Below are positions 33,146 through 42,606 of a stretch of 64,000 bases of DNA, piece after piece. The stretch is from the NCBI RefSeq assembly GCF_017349075.1, contig NZ_JAFMOF010000001.1, positions 62,001 through 126,000 of the forward strand. Reading direction: 5' to 3'. The first letter of the stretch is position 1. Each line of letters opens with the position of its first letter. The position numbers and the translations under genes are program-made. The notes under the pieces were generated by a model. That model ran no database searches. It saw nothing but the letters and a program-made list of their open reading frames with translations, and was not told the origin of the DNA. This DNA is from Streptomyces triculaminicus. Its GTDB lineage: Bacteria; Actinomycetota; Actinomycetes; Streptomycetales; Streptomycetaceae.

Positions 33146-33451
33146 GGTTGCGCGGGTCGGCGCTGACAGGTGTGCGGCGACGTTGAGGACAACGGCCGTG
33201 GCCAGGTACGCCACGCGTGCGAGCGCTCCGCGCCCCGCTTGGGCCGAACAGGTGGAACGCGCTCCCGCAGCCGCTCGGACGGGCGTCCTGGTACTGCGTG
33301 GCCGGTTCATCCGGGTCAGGCTCGAGAACGCGTCCTGTCCGAGAGGCCGTCGTCCTCGCGTTCAGCCTGTCGCCCGCACCGGCCGGGGCTTCCGGCGGCC
33401 CGGCGGGTGTCACACGCGGGCGTCACGGCACATCCGTCGAAGGAGATCCTC
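33146..33451. other. Intergenic region, nothing recognised
   Basis: About 305 bases between the TetR gene and the HNH nuclease gene. No gene-like frame with a ribosome site. It presumably contains the promoter of the secreted nuclease. Confidence 0.4.
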
Positions 33452-34321
33452 ATGCCCCGGTATCCGTACAGAGGACTGGTCATAGCCTCGGCCCTCGTCG
33501 CCGCCGTGCTTCCCGCGGCGATGCTGCCGGGGGCGACGGCCGTCGCGGAGGCACCGGCCGCCGGCTCGCAGAGCGGCCGGCAGCACGGGGCTCCGCTCAA
33601 CTTCGACGAGCTCGACTGCGAGGGAGCAGAAGAGGACCGGCTTCCCGTCTCCGATACGGGCCTGGGCGCCGTGCACCAGCCCGGGGGCGGCGCGGCAGCC
33701 GGGACGGCTGCGGGGCCCGCCGGGCCGCGCTCCCGGGAGGCGCGCCGCGTCCCCGCCGTCAAGTGGCCGCGCAACATGCCCGATCTGGAAGACGCCACGC
33801 GCATGCTCCGTGAGTTGGACGTCCGGGCGTTCGACAGCAAGGGTTTCGAGCGGACCCGGTTCGGCGGGAAGAGCTGCTGGGTGCTGCACGGTGCCGACAA
33901 GTGCTCGACCCGTGAGCTCGCCCTCAAGGCCCTGTCCGAGATCCCGGCCACTCTGCAGGGCAACTGCAAGGTCGTCGGCGGGCGCTGGCACAGCGCCTAC
34001 GACAACATGACGCTCACCAACCCCTTGCGTGTCGACATCGATCACATCGTGCCGCTCCGGGTCGCATGGGGCTCGGGAGCCCGTGACTGGCCGGAGCACA
34101 AGCGCCGCGCGTTCGCCAACGACCTCAGCGGTTCCCCGCAGCTCCTCGCGGTCTCCACGTGGAGCAACCGCGAGAAGGGCGACAAGATGCCGGACAAGTG
34201 GCTGCCCAAGGGCTACGAATGCGCCTACGGCCGCGCCTGGATCGGGGTCAAGGACTACTACGGGCTCAGCGTCACCTCCGCCGAGAAGAGCAGGCTCGAG
34301 GAGGTCCTCGGCCAGTGCTGA
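33452..34321 (+). CDS. Secreted HNH endonuclease-like protein (DUF1524-type)
   Basis: A 289-residue protein from ATG 33452 (AAGGAG upstream). The signal peptide ends about residue 33 (PGATAVAEA). A low-complexity Gly/Ala linker runs to about 95. The C-terminal nuclease domain has DIDHIVPLRVAWGSGARDWP, with the His of the DHI motif near residue 196, and LSGSPQLLAVSTWSNREKGD followed by KMPDKWLP, the N and K/H of the bba-metal fold. Cys residues in CWVLHGADKC and CEYG-like CAYGR suggest disulfides. Probably an exported DNase for nutrient release or competition. Confidence 0.85.
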   Translation: MPRYPYRGLVIASALVAAVLPAAMLPGATAVAEAPAAGSQSGRQHGAPLNFDELDCEGAEEDRLPVSDTGLGAVHQPGGGAAAGTAAGPAGPRSREARRVPAVKWPRNMPDLEDATRMLRELDVRAFDSKGFERTRFGGKSCWVLHGADKCSTRELALKALSEIPATLQGNCKVVGGRWHSAYDNMTLTNPLRVDIDHIVPLRVAWGSGARDWPEHKRRAFANDLSGSPQLLAVSTWSNREKGDKMPDKWLPKGYECAYGRAWIGVKDYYGLSVTSAEKSRLEEVLGQC

Positions 34322-34350
34322 GGGCACCAGGCGGGCGGCTCGTGAAGGCG

Positions 34351-35085
34351 TCAGGGCTGCAGTAGCCGTTCGCGCAGTGCCGTCACCAGGTCCTCGTCGG
34401 CGCCGAGGCGCTCGGCGGCGTAGCCGTGCACCGATCCGTAGCGCGTGGTCAGGTCGACCAGGAACAGTCGCATGACCTCGGCGGGGGCGCGGCCGTAGGC
34501 GGGCCAGGTGAGGGTCAGGTCCGGGTAGTTGATGTGCCACTCGGCGACCAGGCGTGCGGTGGCCAGTTCGGTCAGGGCGAAGTCGGCGACGATGTCGTCC
34601 TCGTGCACGCCGAGCAGGGCGAGGACCAGCATGGCCAGCAGGCCGGTGCGGTCCTTGCCGGAGTGGCAGTGGAACACCAGCGGACCGGTGTCGTCCGCGA
34701 CGATCTCCAGCGCGCGCCGGAGTTCCTTGACGCCGTCGTGGGCGACCTCGCCGTACTTGTCGGCCAGGAAGCGGGCGGGCTCGACGTCGGGGCCCAGGCC
34801 CGCCTGGTCGTAGGGCCGGTGTTCGATGCTCAGGTTGTGGTAGGCCAGACCGTGGTGGGGCGGGACGCGTCCGCTGCGTTCGATCTCCCAGGGGTAGCGG
34901 AGGTCGATGACGGTGCGGATGCCCAGGGCGCGGAAGCGGTCCTGGTCCTTGTCCTGGCCGCTCAGCTTGCCCAGTGAGTCGGAGCGGTACAGCCGGCCCC
35001 AGCGCACCGTGCGGCCGTCGGCCGCCCGATAGCCGCCCAGGTCACGGAAGTTGTGCAGTCGCTCGAACGCGATGTGTCTCTTCAC
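34351..35085 (-). CDS. Tyrosine/serine protein phosphatase (lipid-phosphatase-like, PTP fold)
   Basis: A 244-residue protein; start GTG 35085 with AGGGTG upstream (GTG 35094 also possible). The N-terminal FERLHNFRDLGGYR is the conserved NFRD-GG opening of MptpB-type phosphatases. The P-loop HCHSGKDRTG has the nucleophile Cys140 and Arg146. A helical lid follows. MptpB relatives have broad phospho-Tyr, phospho-Ser and phosphoinositide activity. No secretion signal is seen. Confidence 0.9.
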   Translation of the reverse strand: MKRHIAFERLHNFRDLGGYRAADGRTVRWGRLYRSDSLGKLSGQDKDQDRFRALGIRTVIDLRYPWEIERSGRVPPHHGLAYHNLSIEHRPYDQAGLGPDVEPARFLADKYGEVAHDGVKELRRALEIVADDTGPLVFHCHSGKDRTGLLAMLVLALLGVHEDDIVADFALTELATARLVAEWHINYPDLTLTWPAYGRAPAEVMRLFLVDLTTRYGSVHGYAAERLGADEDLVTALRERLLQP

Positions 35086-35242
35086 GCGGGTCACCCTACG
35101 GCCGCCCGCACCGGCCGTGGCGGCCGGCGAGAGTGACATCACAAACCAGGCGCCCGCTCGGACGCGGTGCGGCGCCCCCGCCTGCCGCCGACAGCAGGCG
35201 GGGGGCCGGTCCGCGCGTGCCCGTGGACCCGCGGCGCTCGGA

Positions 35243-35620
35243 TCAGGGGCCGGTGTCCCCCGGGTGGGAGCACAGGCCGCCGCGGTAGTTGCTGTCGTAC
35301 CAGGCTCCCGTGGCGTCGAAGTCCAGGTTGGTACGGCCCGGTCCGACGCAGCGGTGGTAGTTGGACCGCGGCCAGCGCGTGACCTGGATCCAGACGTTGG
35401 TGTTGGTGGCGCAGTGCTCGTAGTAGGCACGCTCACCGTTCTCGCCCTTGTTCCAGCCGCAGGCCTGGATCTTCACCGGGGCGGCAGCGCCCGCCGGGGC
35501 GGAAGCACTGGCGGGAGCGGCCACGGAAGCGGCCAGGGCACCGGCCAGTACGACAGTCGCCAGGCTGAGCCGACGGCCACGGCGGGCGGGCTCTGATGCG
35601 GATGATCCGCGAAACGTCAT
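35243..35620 (-). CDS. Secreted DUF6355-type protein
   Basis: A 125-residue secreted protein from ATG 35620 (GGGAG upstream). The signal peptide ends near residue 40 (APASASA). The mature part has IQACGWNKGENGERAYYEHC, NVWIQVTRWPRSNYHRCVGP and YDSNYRGGLCSHPGD, with four cysteines. This pattern matches the family I know as DUF6355, small actinobacterial exported proteins of unknown function. There is no biosynthetic cluster around it. Confidence 0.75.
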   Translation of the reverse strand: MTFRGSSASEPARRGRRLSLATVVLAGALAASVAAPASASAPAGAAAPVKIQACGWNKGENGERAYYEHCATNTNVWIQVTRWPRSNYHRCVGPGRTNLDFDATGAWYDSNYRGGLCSHPGDTGP

Positions 35621-36039
35621 GGTGCTCTCCCTCTTCGTTGGAAGGACGGCTGATGCCGTGGACATCAGCCTGGCCCTCGTACCCATAGCGTGGCCAGAGC
35701 CTTCGAAGGTGGTCGAAGGGGGAGAAAGAGATGACAGAGGACGAACAGTCATACGAGCGGCACCGCCGGGCGCCGAGCGACCCCTCCCCCGCAGGCCCGC
35801 AGGCCGCGTGTCCGCGCTCGGCGAGACCGTGCCCACGCGGCCCGACGGTCGGTCGCCTTCACCGCCCGTGCGTGGGCGATCCGGGGCCGACGGCTGGACC
35901 GTGTGGGAGGCGCAGGGGCCGAACCGGGCGAGGCCGGCCCGTCGCGATGACGGGCCGGCCTCGCCCCGTCGCCCGGCACGTGGCGTGCGGGCGACGGGGC
36001 CCGGTTCACCGGGTGACGGTGACGGGTGAGCGCGGTGGA
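35621..36039. other. Intergenic region with two adjacent hairpins
   Basis: About 420 bases. The right half contains two consecutive strong stems (described separately). A frame at 35731 starts MTEDEQSYERHRRAP with a GGGGAG ribosome site, but its continuation is low-complexity Pro/Arg and does not look coding. At most it is a remnant. Confidence 0.45.
35930..36000. terminator. Two tandem hairpins downstream of the B-lectin gene
   Basis: Stem 1: GAGGCCGGCCCGTC (35930-35943) with its exact complement at 35949-35962. Stem 2: GCCCCGTCGCCC (35963-35974) with its complement ending at 36000, plus an inner GCACG/CGTGC pairing. They follow the minus-strand lectin gene and likely terminate it. Confidence 0.75.
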
Positions 36040-36504
36040 TCAGTGGTCGGTGCCGGAGGCCCAGATCGCGCGGCTGCCGTCGTAGATGACGACGTTGCCG
36101 TCGTCCTGCACGACCAGCCGGGAGCCGGGGTGGCCGTCGGTGTTCGAGGCCCAGACGGCGCGGTTCGAGCGGGTGTAGACCACGAAGTTGCCGTCCGTCT
36201 GGAAGACGGCCTTCCAGCCCTGGCCGACGGTTCCGGTGGCCCAGCGGGCCCGATTGAACTCGTCGTAGATGACGAGGTTGCCGTCGGACTGCATGACCAG
36301 CCGGGCGGTGTTGGAGCTCACCGACTTGTTTCTTTCCAGGGTGAACGTGGCGTGTATGGTCCGGCTCTGCTTGACCGTCTGCCCTGCCGTCGTGCTCTTG
36401 GCGGCCGTTACGGCGTGGCCGGAGGGCGTCGCGCTCGCCTGTCCGGCGAGCGTCATGGCCGCGAGTGCCGCGGCCGCGAGAATCGTGGCGGTCTTCTTCC
36501 CCAC
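36040..36504 (-). CDS. Secreted bulb-type (B-type) lectin
   Basis: A 154-residue protein from GTG 36504 (AAGGGA upstream). The signal peptide is about 26 residues (AGQASA). Three QxDGNxVxY sites are present: MQSDGNLVIY, FQTDGNFVVY and VQDDGNVVIY, each followed by a Trp-Ala-(S/T) turn. It has the same fold as the lectin at 25824 but is only moderately similar, so the two are old paralogues rather than a recent copy. Confidence 0.9.
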   Translation of the reverse strand: MGKKTATILAAAALAAMTLAGQASATPSGHAVTAAKSTTAGQTVKQSRTIHATFTLERNKSVSSNTARLVMQSDGNLVIYDEFNRARWATGTVGQGWKAVFQTDGNFVVYTRSNRAVWASNTDGHPGSRLVVQDDGNVVIYDGSRAIWASGTDH

Positions 36505-36746
36505 GAAAGTGTCCCTTCGTCGAGTTGTTCATCCACCGGCGCCCCCGGACAGGGGCGGCACCCCGGACTCTCGCAGCCTCGTGTGCCGGACGAACACCCT
36601 CTATGACGCCATGTCGTGTTCGATTCCCTCTTTGGCCGGGGAACCGGCGGGATCGCACCCGTTTTCGGGCAGGGCATGGCCTCAGGACACTCCTGGGAGA
36701 AACGCTCCAGCGACGGAAGAGCCGCGGCCGCAGCGGACGCCGAGGC

Positions 36747-37442
36747 CTACCAGGGCACGACCTGCCCCTGGTGGTCGACGAAGTGAAGGCCGGGCTTCCC
36801 CCGGTGGCGCTCGATCGTCTCCGCCACCCCCGGAATGCTCTCCTCCACGCTGAGGTCGGCGTCGGGTCCGCCCAGTTCGGTGCGGACCCAGCCCGGGTCC
36901 ATGAGCAGCAGCGTCCGCGTGTCCTCGGCGTGGCGGGCGGCGTAGCTGCGCATCAACTGGTTGAGCGCGGACTTGCTGGCGCGGTACAGGTCCTGCCCGC
37001 CTTCCGTGTTCAAAGCGATGCTTCCCTGGTCGGAGGACATGACGCCGATGGTCCCCGTCGGCGCGACCAGCCGGCGGAGGGACTCCACGACGCGCATCGG
37101 GCTGAGGGCGTTGGTGACCATGACTTCGGTGAACATGTCCGTCGGGACCTCGCCGATCGGGATATCGCCTCGTGTGATGGCGGCGTTGACGAAGAGCAGG
37201 TCCACAGTGCGCCCTGCCAGGCGGTCGCGCAGTGCCGAGATCTGCTCCGGCTCGGTCATCTCCAGCGACTCGACGGTCAGCCGTCCTCCGGATGCTTCGG
37301 CCAGGTCGTGGAGGCCGGTGCGCCGGCTGCCGCGGACCGTGCCGACGACATCCCAGCCGCGACGGAGGTACTCGGCGGCGAGCCCCAGGCCCAGGGTCCG
37401 TGAGGCCCCGATGATGACGGCGGTCTTGCGGGTGTCGTTCAT
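36747..37442 (-). CDS. SDR oxidoreductase divergent from LysR gene
   Basis: A 231-residue SDR from ATG 37442 (MNDTRKTAVIIGASRTLGLG). Motifs: GASRTLGLG as the cofactor loop, VDLLFVNAAITRGDIPIGEV, GVMSSDQGSIAL and catalytic YRASKSALNQL. The NAA in place of NNAG and the C-terminal LHFVDHQGQVVPW are typical of the CsgA-/carbonyl-reductase-like SDR branch. It is divergent from a LysR gene with 194 bases between and is probably its target. Confidence 0.88.
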   Translation of the reverse strand: MNDTRKTAVIIGASRTLGLGLAAEYLRRGWDVVGTVRGSRRTGLHDLAEASGGRLTVESLEMTEPEQISALRDRLAGRTVDLLFVNAAITRGDIPIGEVPTDMFTEVMVTNALSPMRVVESLRRLVAPTGTIGVMSSDQGSIALNTEGGQDLYRASKSALNQLMRSYAARHAEDTRTLLLMDPGWVRTELGGPDADLSVEESIPGVAETIERHRGKPGLHFVDHQGQVVPW

Positions 37443-37636
37443 GTGATTCCTTGAGAGTCGAGGCGGTCCGGCGGGCCGGGTGCGGCTGATGTGATTCCTC
37501 TCGCGGTCAGGGCGTCAGCACTGTCGCGGAGCGTCGTTCACGGCCGTGGGGTGAGTGCGTCGAGCACGCTGCAAGTCTCCGAGTGGGGTCGGCCGGACGT
37601 CCAATACCCTTGGGGCCGCATTGATACCGTTACGGC

Positions 37637-38509
37637 ATGGATCTGGATCTGCGGAAGCTCCGCTATTTCGTCGCGGTGGCCGAGCACCGGCACTTCGGCC
37701 GGGCGGCACAGGCGCTGTTCATCGCACAGCCGGTCCTCAGCCGACAGATCCGCGCGTTCGAGCAGGAGCTGGGATGCTCGCTGTTCACGCGGACCACGCG
37801 CAGCGTGGAGCTGACCCCCGCGGGGATACAGCTGTATGACGAGGCGTCAAGGATCACCATGGTGGTGGACCTGGCGCTGCGACGCGTGCACGAGGCCCAG
37901 CGGGGCGAGCAGCGGCTCGTCGTCGCGTTCTCGCCCGGCCTGCACGTGTCGGACGCGATCCGGGCGTTCACGGCGAGCCATCCCAAGGTCGCCGTCGATG
38001 TCTTCCCGCTGCGCTGGTGGGAACGGGACGCGCCGCTCCGCGACGGCCGCGCGCACGTGGGATACCTCCGGCGCCCCTTCGACGACTCGGGGCTGCGCAC
38101 CGTCCCCATCGGGCACGAGACCAAGGTCGCGTGCCTGCCGGTGACACATCCGCTGGCCGGCCGCAGCACCCTCACATCGGCCGATCTCGACGGTGAGCCG
38201 ATCCTTGGCGGCAGGACGCGGCGGACGTCGTCGCTGGAGGAGAAGTTCGAGCTCATCGCCTCCGGGCAGGGCATCTCGCTCGTCCCCGTCAGCGTCGCGG
38301 AGTCCTACTCCCGCCCTGACCTCGTCTACCTGACCGTCGCCGACGCCCTGCCCGTCGAGACCTGCCTGGCGGTACCGGAGAGCGGTCGCGCCGGCCCCGC
38401 ATCGGACTTCCTGGACATCGCCACCGCAACTCTGCGCCGGTGCACCGGCGGTTCGGAGAGGAAGAACCCCGGGCCCACGAGCCGGGCGCCCGTGCCGTCC
38501 ACGGACTGA
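37637..38509 (+). CDS. LysR-family regulator
   Basis: A 290-residue LysR protein from ATG 37637. The N-terminal winged HTH is textbook: LRKLRYFVAVAEHRHFGRAA, QALFIAQPVLSRQIRAFEQE, LGCSLFTRTTRSVELTPAG. A helical linker and a periplasmic-binding-like effector domain follow. The last 20 residues are a low-complexity tail. It likely controls the divergent SDR at 36747. Confidence 0.92.
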   Translation: MDLDLRKLRYFVAVAEHRHFGRAAQALFIAQPVLSRQIRAFEQELGCSLFTRTTRSVELTPAGIQLYDEASRITMVVDLALRRVHEAQRGEQRLVVAFSPGLHVSDAIRAFTASHPKVAVDVFPLRWWERDAPLRDGRAHVGYLRRPFDDSGLRTVPIGHETKVACLPVTHPLAGRSTLTSADLDGEPILGGRTRRTSSLEEKFELIASGQGISLVPVSVAESYSRPDLVYLTVADALPVETCLAVPESGRAGPASDFLDIATATLRRCTGGSERKNPGPTSRAPVPSTD

Positions 38510-38582
38510 CCTGGAGCCGTGCTCGGCGACGAAACAACCCGGACTTGCCGGCCGGTGGCGGACCAACGCGTCCGGCGCCCGA

Positions 38583-39023
38583 TCAGCGCCCCTTGGGGAA
38601 GGCGGCGCGCAGTGCGGAGCCGCGGGTGATGAACGCGACGCGGACGACGGGCAGCATGCAGACGGTCTGCATCACGGCGTACCACGGCGGGCAGACACCC
38701 GGGATCAGGTCGACGCCGATGATCGCGATCGGCATGATGACGGCGAGGGCGCTCACGCGCTCGAAGGCCCGTCGGGATCCCCGGGAAGCGGAGACGGTCA
38801 AGCGGTGGATCAGCACGGCGACCACCGGCAGCAGGACTGCCCGGACCCACATGAAGGTGTTCACCATGTGACCGCTGCTCGACACCGCGATGACGGCCAC
38901 GAGGGCGGCGGTGCTGAGTGCGCCGTAGACTTTGATGCTGATCTCCGCCGTGCCGAAGGCCCCTTGGGCGCGGGGGCTGTTGAGGTGTGCCGTCCCGGTC
39001 ATGGTGCGGGTGTTGGTTTCCAT
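38583..39023 (-). CDS. Small multi-pass membrane protein
   Basis: A 146-residue protein from ATG 39023 with four hydrophobic segments: VYGALSTAALVAVIAVSSSG, MWVRAVLLPVVAVLIHRLTV, VSALAVIMPIAIIGVDLIPG and WYAVMQTVCMLPVVRVAFI. I do not recognise a family. It is divergent from the histidine kinase gene (152 bases between starts) and could be a target of that two-component system. That is only positional inference. Confidence 0.7.
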   Translation of the reverse strand: METNTRTMTGTAHLNSPRAQGAFGTAEISIKVYGALSTAALVAVIAVSSSGHMVNTFMWVRAVLLPVVAVLIHRLTVSASRGSRRAFERVSALAVIMPIAIIGVDLIPGVCPPWYAVMQTVCMLPVVRVAFITRGSALRAAFPKGR

Positions 39024-39174
39024 GCTCACCGACGCTACGGAGCGCTCGACCGACGCGGTATCGGCCTGGACCCACGGGTGGGTGGGGGTAGCCCCACTCC
39101 CTGACCGACCGGGGCGGTGGCGGGCTCCGCGCGGTGCACAGTGGGAGCACCGAACGGCAAGCGGAGGAAGAGTC

Positions 39175-40434
39175 ATGAGACAGCTGGGTTCGTGGGTGGC
39201 GCGCGCCGGCGTGGGGTTCGTGCGGGCGTGCGTCGTAGCGGCCGTGAGCATGCTGGTCCCGGCCGTGTGGGCCGCCGCCGTGGCGCTGGGGATCCGGTGG
39301 GGCGCGGGCAACCCGTGGTCGTGGACAGCGCCGTTCGTGCTGGTGTGCGTGGGCACGCTCGCTCTGTCCCGCCCGGTCTGCCGGGTGATCCGCTTCCTCG
39401 TCGCGAGGTGGACCGCCACCGTCATCCCCGCCGGATACCGGCAGGGCGGGCCGGTCACGCGGATGTCCACCGGGTACTGGTGGAACGGCTTCGGCTACGA
39501 GCGCAGCCGCCGGGACGCCGTCATGGATCAGAAGTGGCGGACCTGGTGGGGCGACCCGGCCACCTGGCGCGACCTTCGGTTCACGGGGATCGCGCCGCTC
39601 ACCGCGGGAGTGGTCGCCGCCTTCCCGCCGGCCATGGTGGCCGCGGCGGTTCTCGCGCTCGACCTGCCGGTGCCCGCCGCGCGCCTCGTCGGGGCGCTCG
39701 GCCTGGTCGTGGCCGTCGCCTCCGCCCCGTACGCCTGGCGGACCGTCGAGCCGGTGGCCGTCCGCTTCCTGCGCCCGTCGCCCGCGATGGCGCTGGCGGA
39801 CCGGGTGGAGGAGCTGACCGCCCGGCGCGCGGACGCGACGGTCGCGCAGGCCGCCGAGATCCGCCGGATCGAGCGGGACCTGCACGACGGAGCGCAGGCC
39901 CGCCTGGTCGCGCTCGGGCTCTCCCTGGCGACCGCCGAAAAGCTGATGGAGACCCACCCCGACCAGGCCAGGGCGCTGATGCGGGACGCGCGGGCCGGCG
40001 CCACCGCCTCGCTGACCGAGCTCCGCGAGCTGATCCGGGGCATCAGCCCGCCGGTGCTGAACGAGCGGGGACTTGTCGACGCCGTCCGTGCCCTCGCTCT
40101 GGACGTCCCCCTCGACGTGGCCGTCGGCGCCGGCACCTCGCTGCGTCTGGACCCGCCGATCGAGTCCGCCGTCTACTTCGGCGTCGCCGAGCTGCTGACC
40201 AACGCGGTCAAGCACGCCCACGCGTCGCGGGCGCGCGTGCGCCTCGCCGGGGACGAGACCGGCCTCGTCGTCGAGGTCGAGGACGACGGCCGGGGCGGGG
40301 CCGACGCCCGGGCCGGCGGCGGGCTCGCGGGGCTGCGCCGCCGCCTCGCGGTCTTCGACGGCACCCTGGAGATCACCAGCCCGCCGGGCGGCCCTACCCA
40401 TGTCAGGATGACGGTGCCATGCGCATCCTTGTAG
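39175..40434 (+). CDS. NarL-type sensor histidine kinase
   Basis: A 419-residue kinase from ATG 39175 (GGAGGA upstream). Two N-terminal membrane helices (about 15-65), a cytosolic stretch, and two more (about 140-190). The HisKA_3 dimerisation motif RRIERDLHDGAQARLVALGL has the phospho-acceptor His237. The ATPase has LLTNAVKHAHASRARV (N box) and EVEDDGRGGADARAGGGLAG (G boxes), ending THVRMTVP. The response-regulator gene overlaps its last 16 bases. Confidence 0.92.
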   Translation: MRQLGSWVARAGVGFVRACVVAAVSMLVPAVWAAAVALGIRWGAGNPWSWTAPFVLVCVGTLALSRPVCRVIRFLVARWTATVIPAGYRQGGPVTRMSTGYWWNGFGYERSRRDAVMDQKWRTWWGDPATWRDLRFTGIAPLTAGVVAAFPPAMVAAAVLALDLPVPAARLVGALGLVVAVASAPYAWRTVEPVAVRFLRPSPAMALADRVEELTARRADATVAQAAEIRRIERDLHDGAQARLVALGLSLATAEKLMETHPDQARALMRDARAGATASLTELRELIRGISPPVLNERGLVDAVRALALDVPLDVAVGAGTSLRLDPPIESAVYFGVAELLTNAVKHAHASRARVRLAGDETGLVVEVEDDGRGGADARAGGGLAGLRRRLAVFDGTLEITSPPGGPTHVRMTVPCASL

Positions 40435-41066
40435 CCGAAGACCTCTACCTCCTGCGCGACGGGATGGTCCGCCTGATCGAGGCGTACGGGCACCAGGTGG
40501 TGGCGACGGCCGCCACCGGACCCGAGACGCTCGACGCGCTGCGGACATGGCGCCCGGACGTGTCCGTCATCGACGTTCGCATGCCGCCGCACCAGTCGGA
40601 CGAGGGCCTGCGGGCGGCACTCGCCGCCCGCGGCGAGATACCCGGACTGCCGGTCCTCATCCTCTCCCAGCATGTCGAGCAGCTCTACGCCCGCGAGCTC
40701 TTGGCCGACGGCTCCGGCGGCGTCGGCTACCTCCTCAAGGAGAGCGTGTTCGACGCCGACCAGTTCATCGACGCCCTGGAGCGCGTCGCGGGCGGCGGGA
40801 CCGCCATGGACCCGGCCGTCATCGCGAGACTGCTGTCCAACGGTTCCCCGAGCCGGGGACTCGGCCAACTCACCGAACGCGAGCACTCCGTGCTGGGTCT
40901 CATGGCCGAGGGACTGTCCAACCAGGCCATCGGCCGCCGCCTCTTCCTCAGCGAGAGCGCCATCGGCAAGTACACCACCTCCCTGTTCGGCAAGCTCGGC
41001 ATCATGGACGACGACGACACCAACCGCCGCGTCCGCGCCGTCCTCACCTACCTGAACAAGCCGTAG
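40419..41066 (+). CDS. NarL/FixJ-family response regulator
   Basis: A 215-residue regulator from ATG 40419, overlapping the kinase gene by 16 bases. The receiver has acidic E7-D8, the phospho-acceptor D52 (VSVIDVRMPP) and the conserved Lys in GYLLKES. The LuxR HTH at about 150-210 reads LTEREHSVLGLMAEGLSNQA, IGRRLFLSESAIGKYTTSLF. Partner of the kinase at 39175. Targets are unknown; the divergent membrane protein is a candidate. Confidence 0.93.
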   Translation: MRILVAEDLYLLRDGMVRLIEAYGHQVVATAATGPETLDALRTWRPDVSVIDVRMPPHQSDEGLRAALAARGEIPGLPVLILSQHVEQLYARELLADGSGGVGYLLKESVFDADQFIDALERVAGGGTAMDPAVIARLLSNGSPSRGLGQLTEREHSVLGLMAEGLSNQAIGRRLFLSESAIGKYTTSLFGKLGIMDDDDTNRRVRAVLTYLNKP

Positions 41067-41232
41067 CCCGATCCGGGCGGGGCACGTTCACCGGGCCGGC
41101 TGATCGCCGGCACTCGTCCGGCGAGCCGGATCCCCGCGGATCGGCGGGGTGACCCGGTCGTGAGCGGATCCCCGGGTACCTTTTCGTCAGATATTCGGCA
41201 ACATCAGTCGATTCATGGCGGGAGGTCGGCGG

Positions 41233-42606
41233 GTGGCAGGGCACACGGCGCAGCTCCTGCGGTGGCTGCTCACCATCCATCCCGCACGGACCCTCGTGGG
41301 CGCCTTCGCCCTGGTGATCACGGGTGGCGCGCTGCTGCTGATGCTGCCGGTCGCCACGGAGGGCCCGCACGGCGCGGACTTCGTCACCGCCCTGTTCACC
41401 TCGACCTCCGCCGCCTGCGTGACCGGGCTCGTCGTCGTCGACACCGGAACGTACTGGAGCGGCTTCGGCGAGGGCGTGATCATCGCCCTGATCCAGCTCG
41501 GCGGCTTCGGCATCATGACCATGGCCTCGCTGCTGGCGCTGCTGATCTCCGGAAAGCTGCGGCTGCGGATGCGGCTGACGGCGCAGGCGGAGACGAAGAG
41601 CCTGGGCCTCGGGGACGTACGGCGCGTCCTGGTCGGCGTCGCCGTGATCACGCTGACCGTCGAGGCCGCGGTGAGCACGCTGCTCGCTCTCCGGCTCTTC
41701 CTCGCCTACGGGCGGGGCCTGGGGGACGCCGCCTACCTCGGCCTCTTCCACGCCGTCTCGGCGTTCAACAACGCGGGGTTCGGACTGAGGCCCGACAACC
41801 TCGTCCCCTACGCCGAGGACCCGTGGGTGACCCTGCCGGTGGCGTTCACCGTGATCATCGGCGGCCTCGGCTTCCCCGTCCTGCTCGAGGTGCTGCGCCA
41901 CCGGCGCCGCAGGCGGACCCAGGGCAAGCGCAACTGGTCGCTGCACACCAAGCTCACCGTGCTCACCTCCGTGGTGCTGCTGGCGGCGGGGACCGTGCTG
42001 ACATGCCTGCTGGAGTGGACCAACCCCGGCACGCTGCGCCCCTTCGACTGGGACGAGAAGGTCCTCAACGGGTTCTTCCACTCGGCGGTGAGCCGTACGG
42101 CCGGCTTCAACACCCTCGACATCGGCGCCATGCGGCCGTCGACGCTCCTGGCGACCTGCGTGCTGATGTACATCGGCGGGGGAAGCGCGGGCACCGCCGG
42201 CGGGATCAAGGTCACCACCTTCGCCGTCCTGGCCGCCGCCATGTTCGCCGAGGTGCGCGGCGAACCCGCCGCCGAGGTGATGCGGCGGCGCCTCGCGCCG
42301 TCCGTCCTGCGTCAGGCCCTGACCGTCGCCCTGCTGAGCATCGGGCTGGTGGTCGTGGCGACCCTCGTGCTGCTCACCGTCTCGGGGAAGTCCCTCTCGG
42401 CGGTGCTGTTCGAGGTCGTCTCGGCGTTCGGCACGGTGGGCCTGTCCACCGGCATCACCCCGGGGCTGTCCACGGCCGGAAAGCTCATCCTCATCGCGCT
42501 GATGTTCGTCGGCCGGCTCGGTCCGGTCACGTTGGTGTCGGCGCTGGCGCTGCGCGAACGCCTGCGCCGCTACGAGCTACCGAAGGAGCGACCCGTCATT
42601 GGCTGA
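41233..42606 (+). CDS. TrkH/KtrB-family potassium transporter subunit
   Basis: About 457 residues. GTG 41233 is favoured because GGAGG lies eight bases before it; ATG 41215 has no ribosome site. The four pore loops of the TrkH/KtrB fold are visible: TSTSAACVTGL, SAFNNAGFGL, SRTAGFNTLD and SAFGTVGLSTGI, each followed by a helix that bends in the pore. K+ uptake across the cell membrane is expected. The cytosolic TrkA-type regulator is encoded immediately downstream and overlaps. Confidence 0.92.
   Translation: MAGHTAQLLRWLLTIHPARTLVGAFALVITGGALLLMLPVATEGPHGADFVTALFTSTSAACVTGLVVVDTGTYWSGFGEGVIIALIQLGGFGIMTMASLLALLISGKLRLRMRLTAQAETKSLGLGDVRRVLVGVAVITLTVEAAVSTLLALRLFLAYGRGLGDAAYLGLFHAVSAFNNAGFGLRPDNLVPYAEDPWVTLPVAFTVIIGGLGFPVLLEVLRHRRRRRTQGKRNWSLHTKLTVLTSVVLLAAGTVLTCLLEWTNPGTLRPFDWDEKVLNGFFHSAVSRTAGFNTLDIGAMRPSTLLATCVLMYIGGGSAGTAGGIKVTTFAVLAAAMFAEVRGEPAAEVMRRRLAPSVLRQALTVALLSIGLVVVATLVLLTVSGKSLSAVLFEVVSAFGTVGLSTGITPGLSTAGKLILIALMFVGRLGPVTLVSALALRERLRRYELPKERPVIG

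Noticed and set aside
35731..36606. Frame starting MTEDEQSYERHRRAP with a ribosome site
   Set aside because: The continuation is low-complexity, runs across two terminator hairpins and is antisense to the B-lectin gene.
38326..40548. A 740-residue minus-strand frame over the LysR to response-regulator region
   Set aside because: It is antisense to four well-supported genes and is Arg/Gly/Pro/His-rich, so it is a shadow frame.
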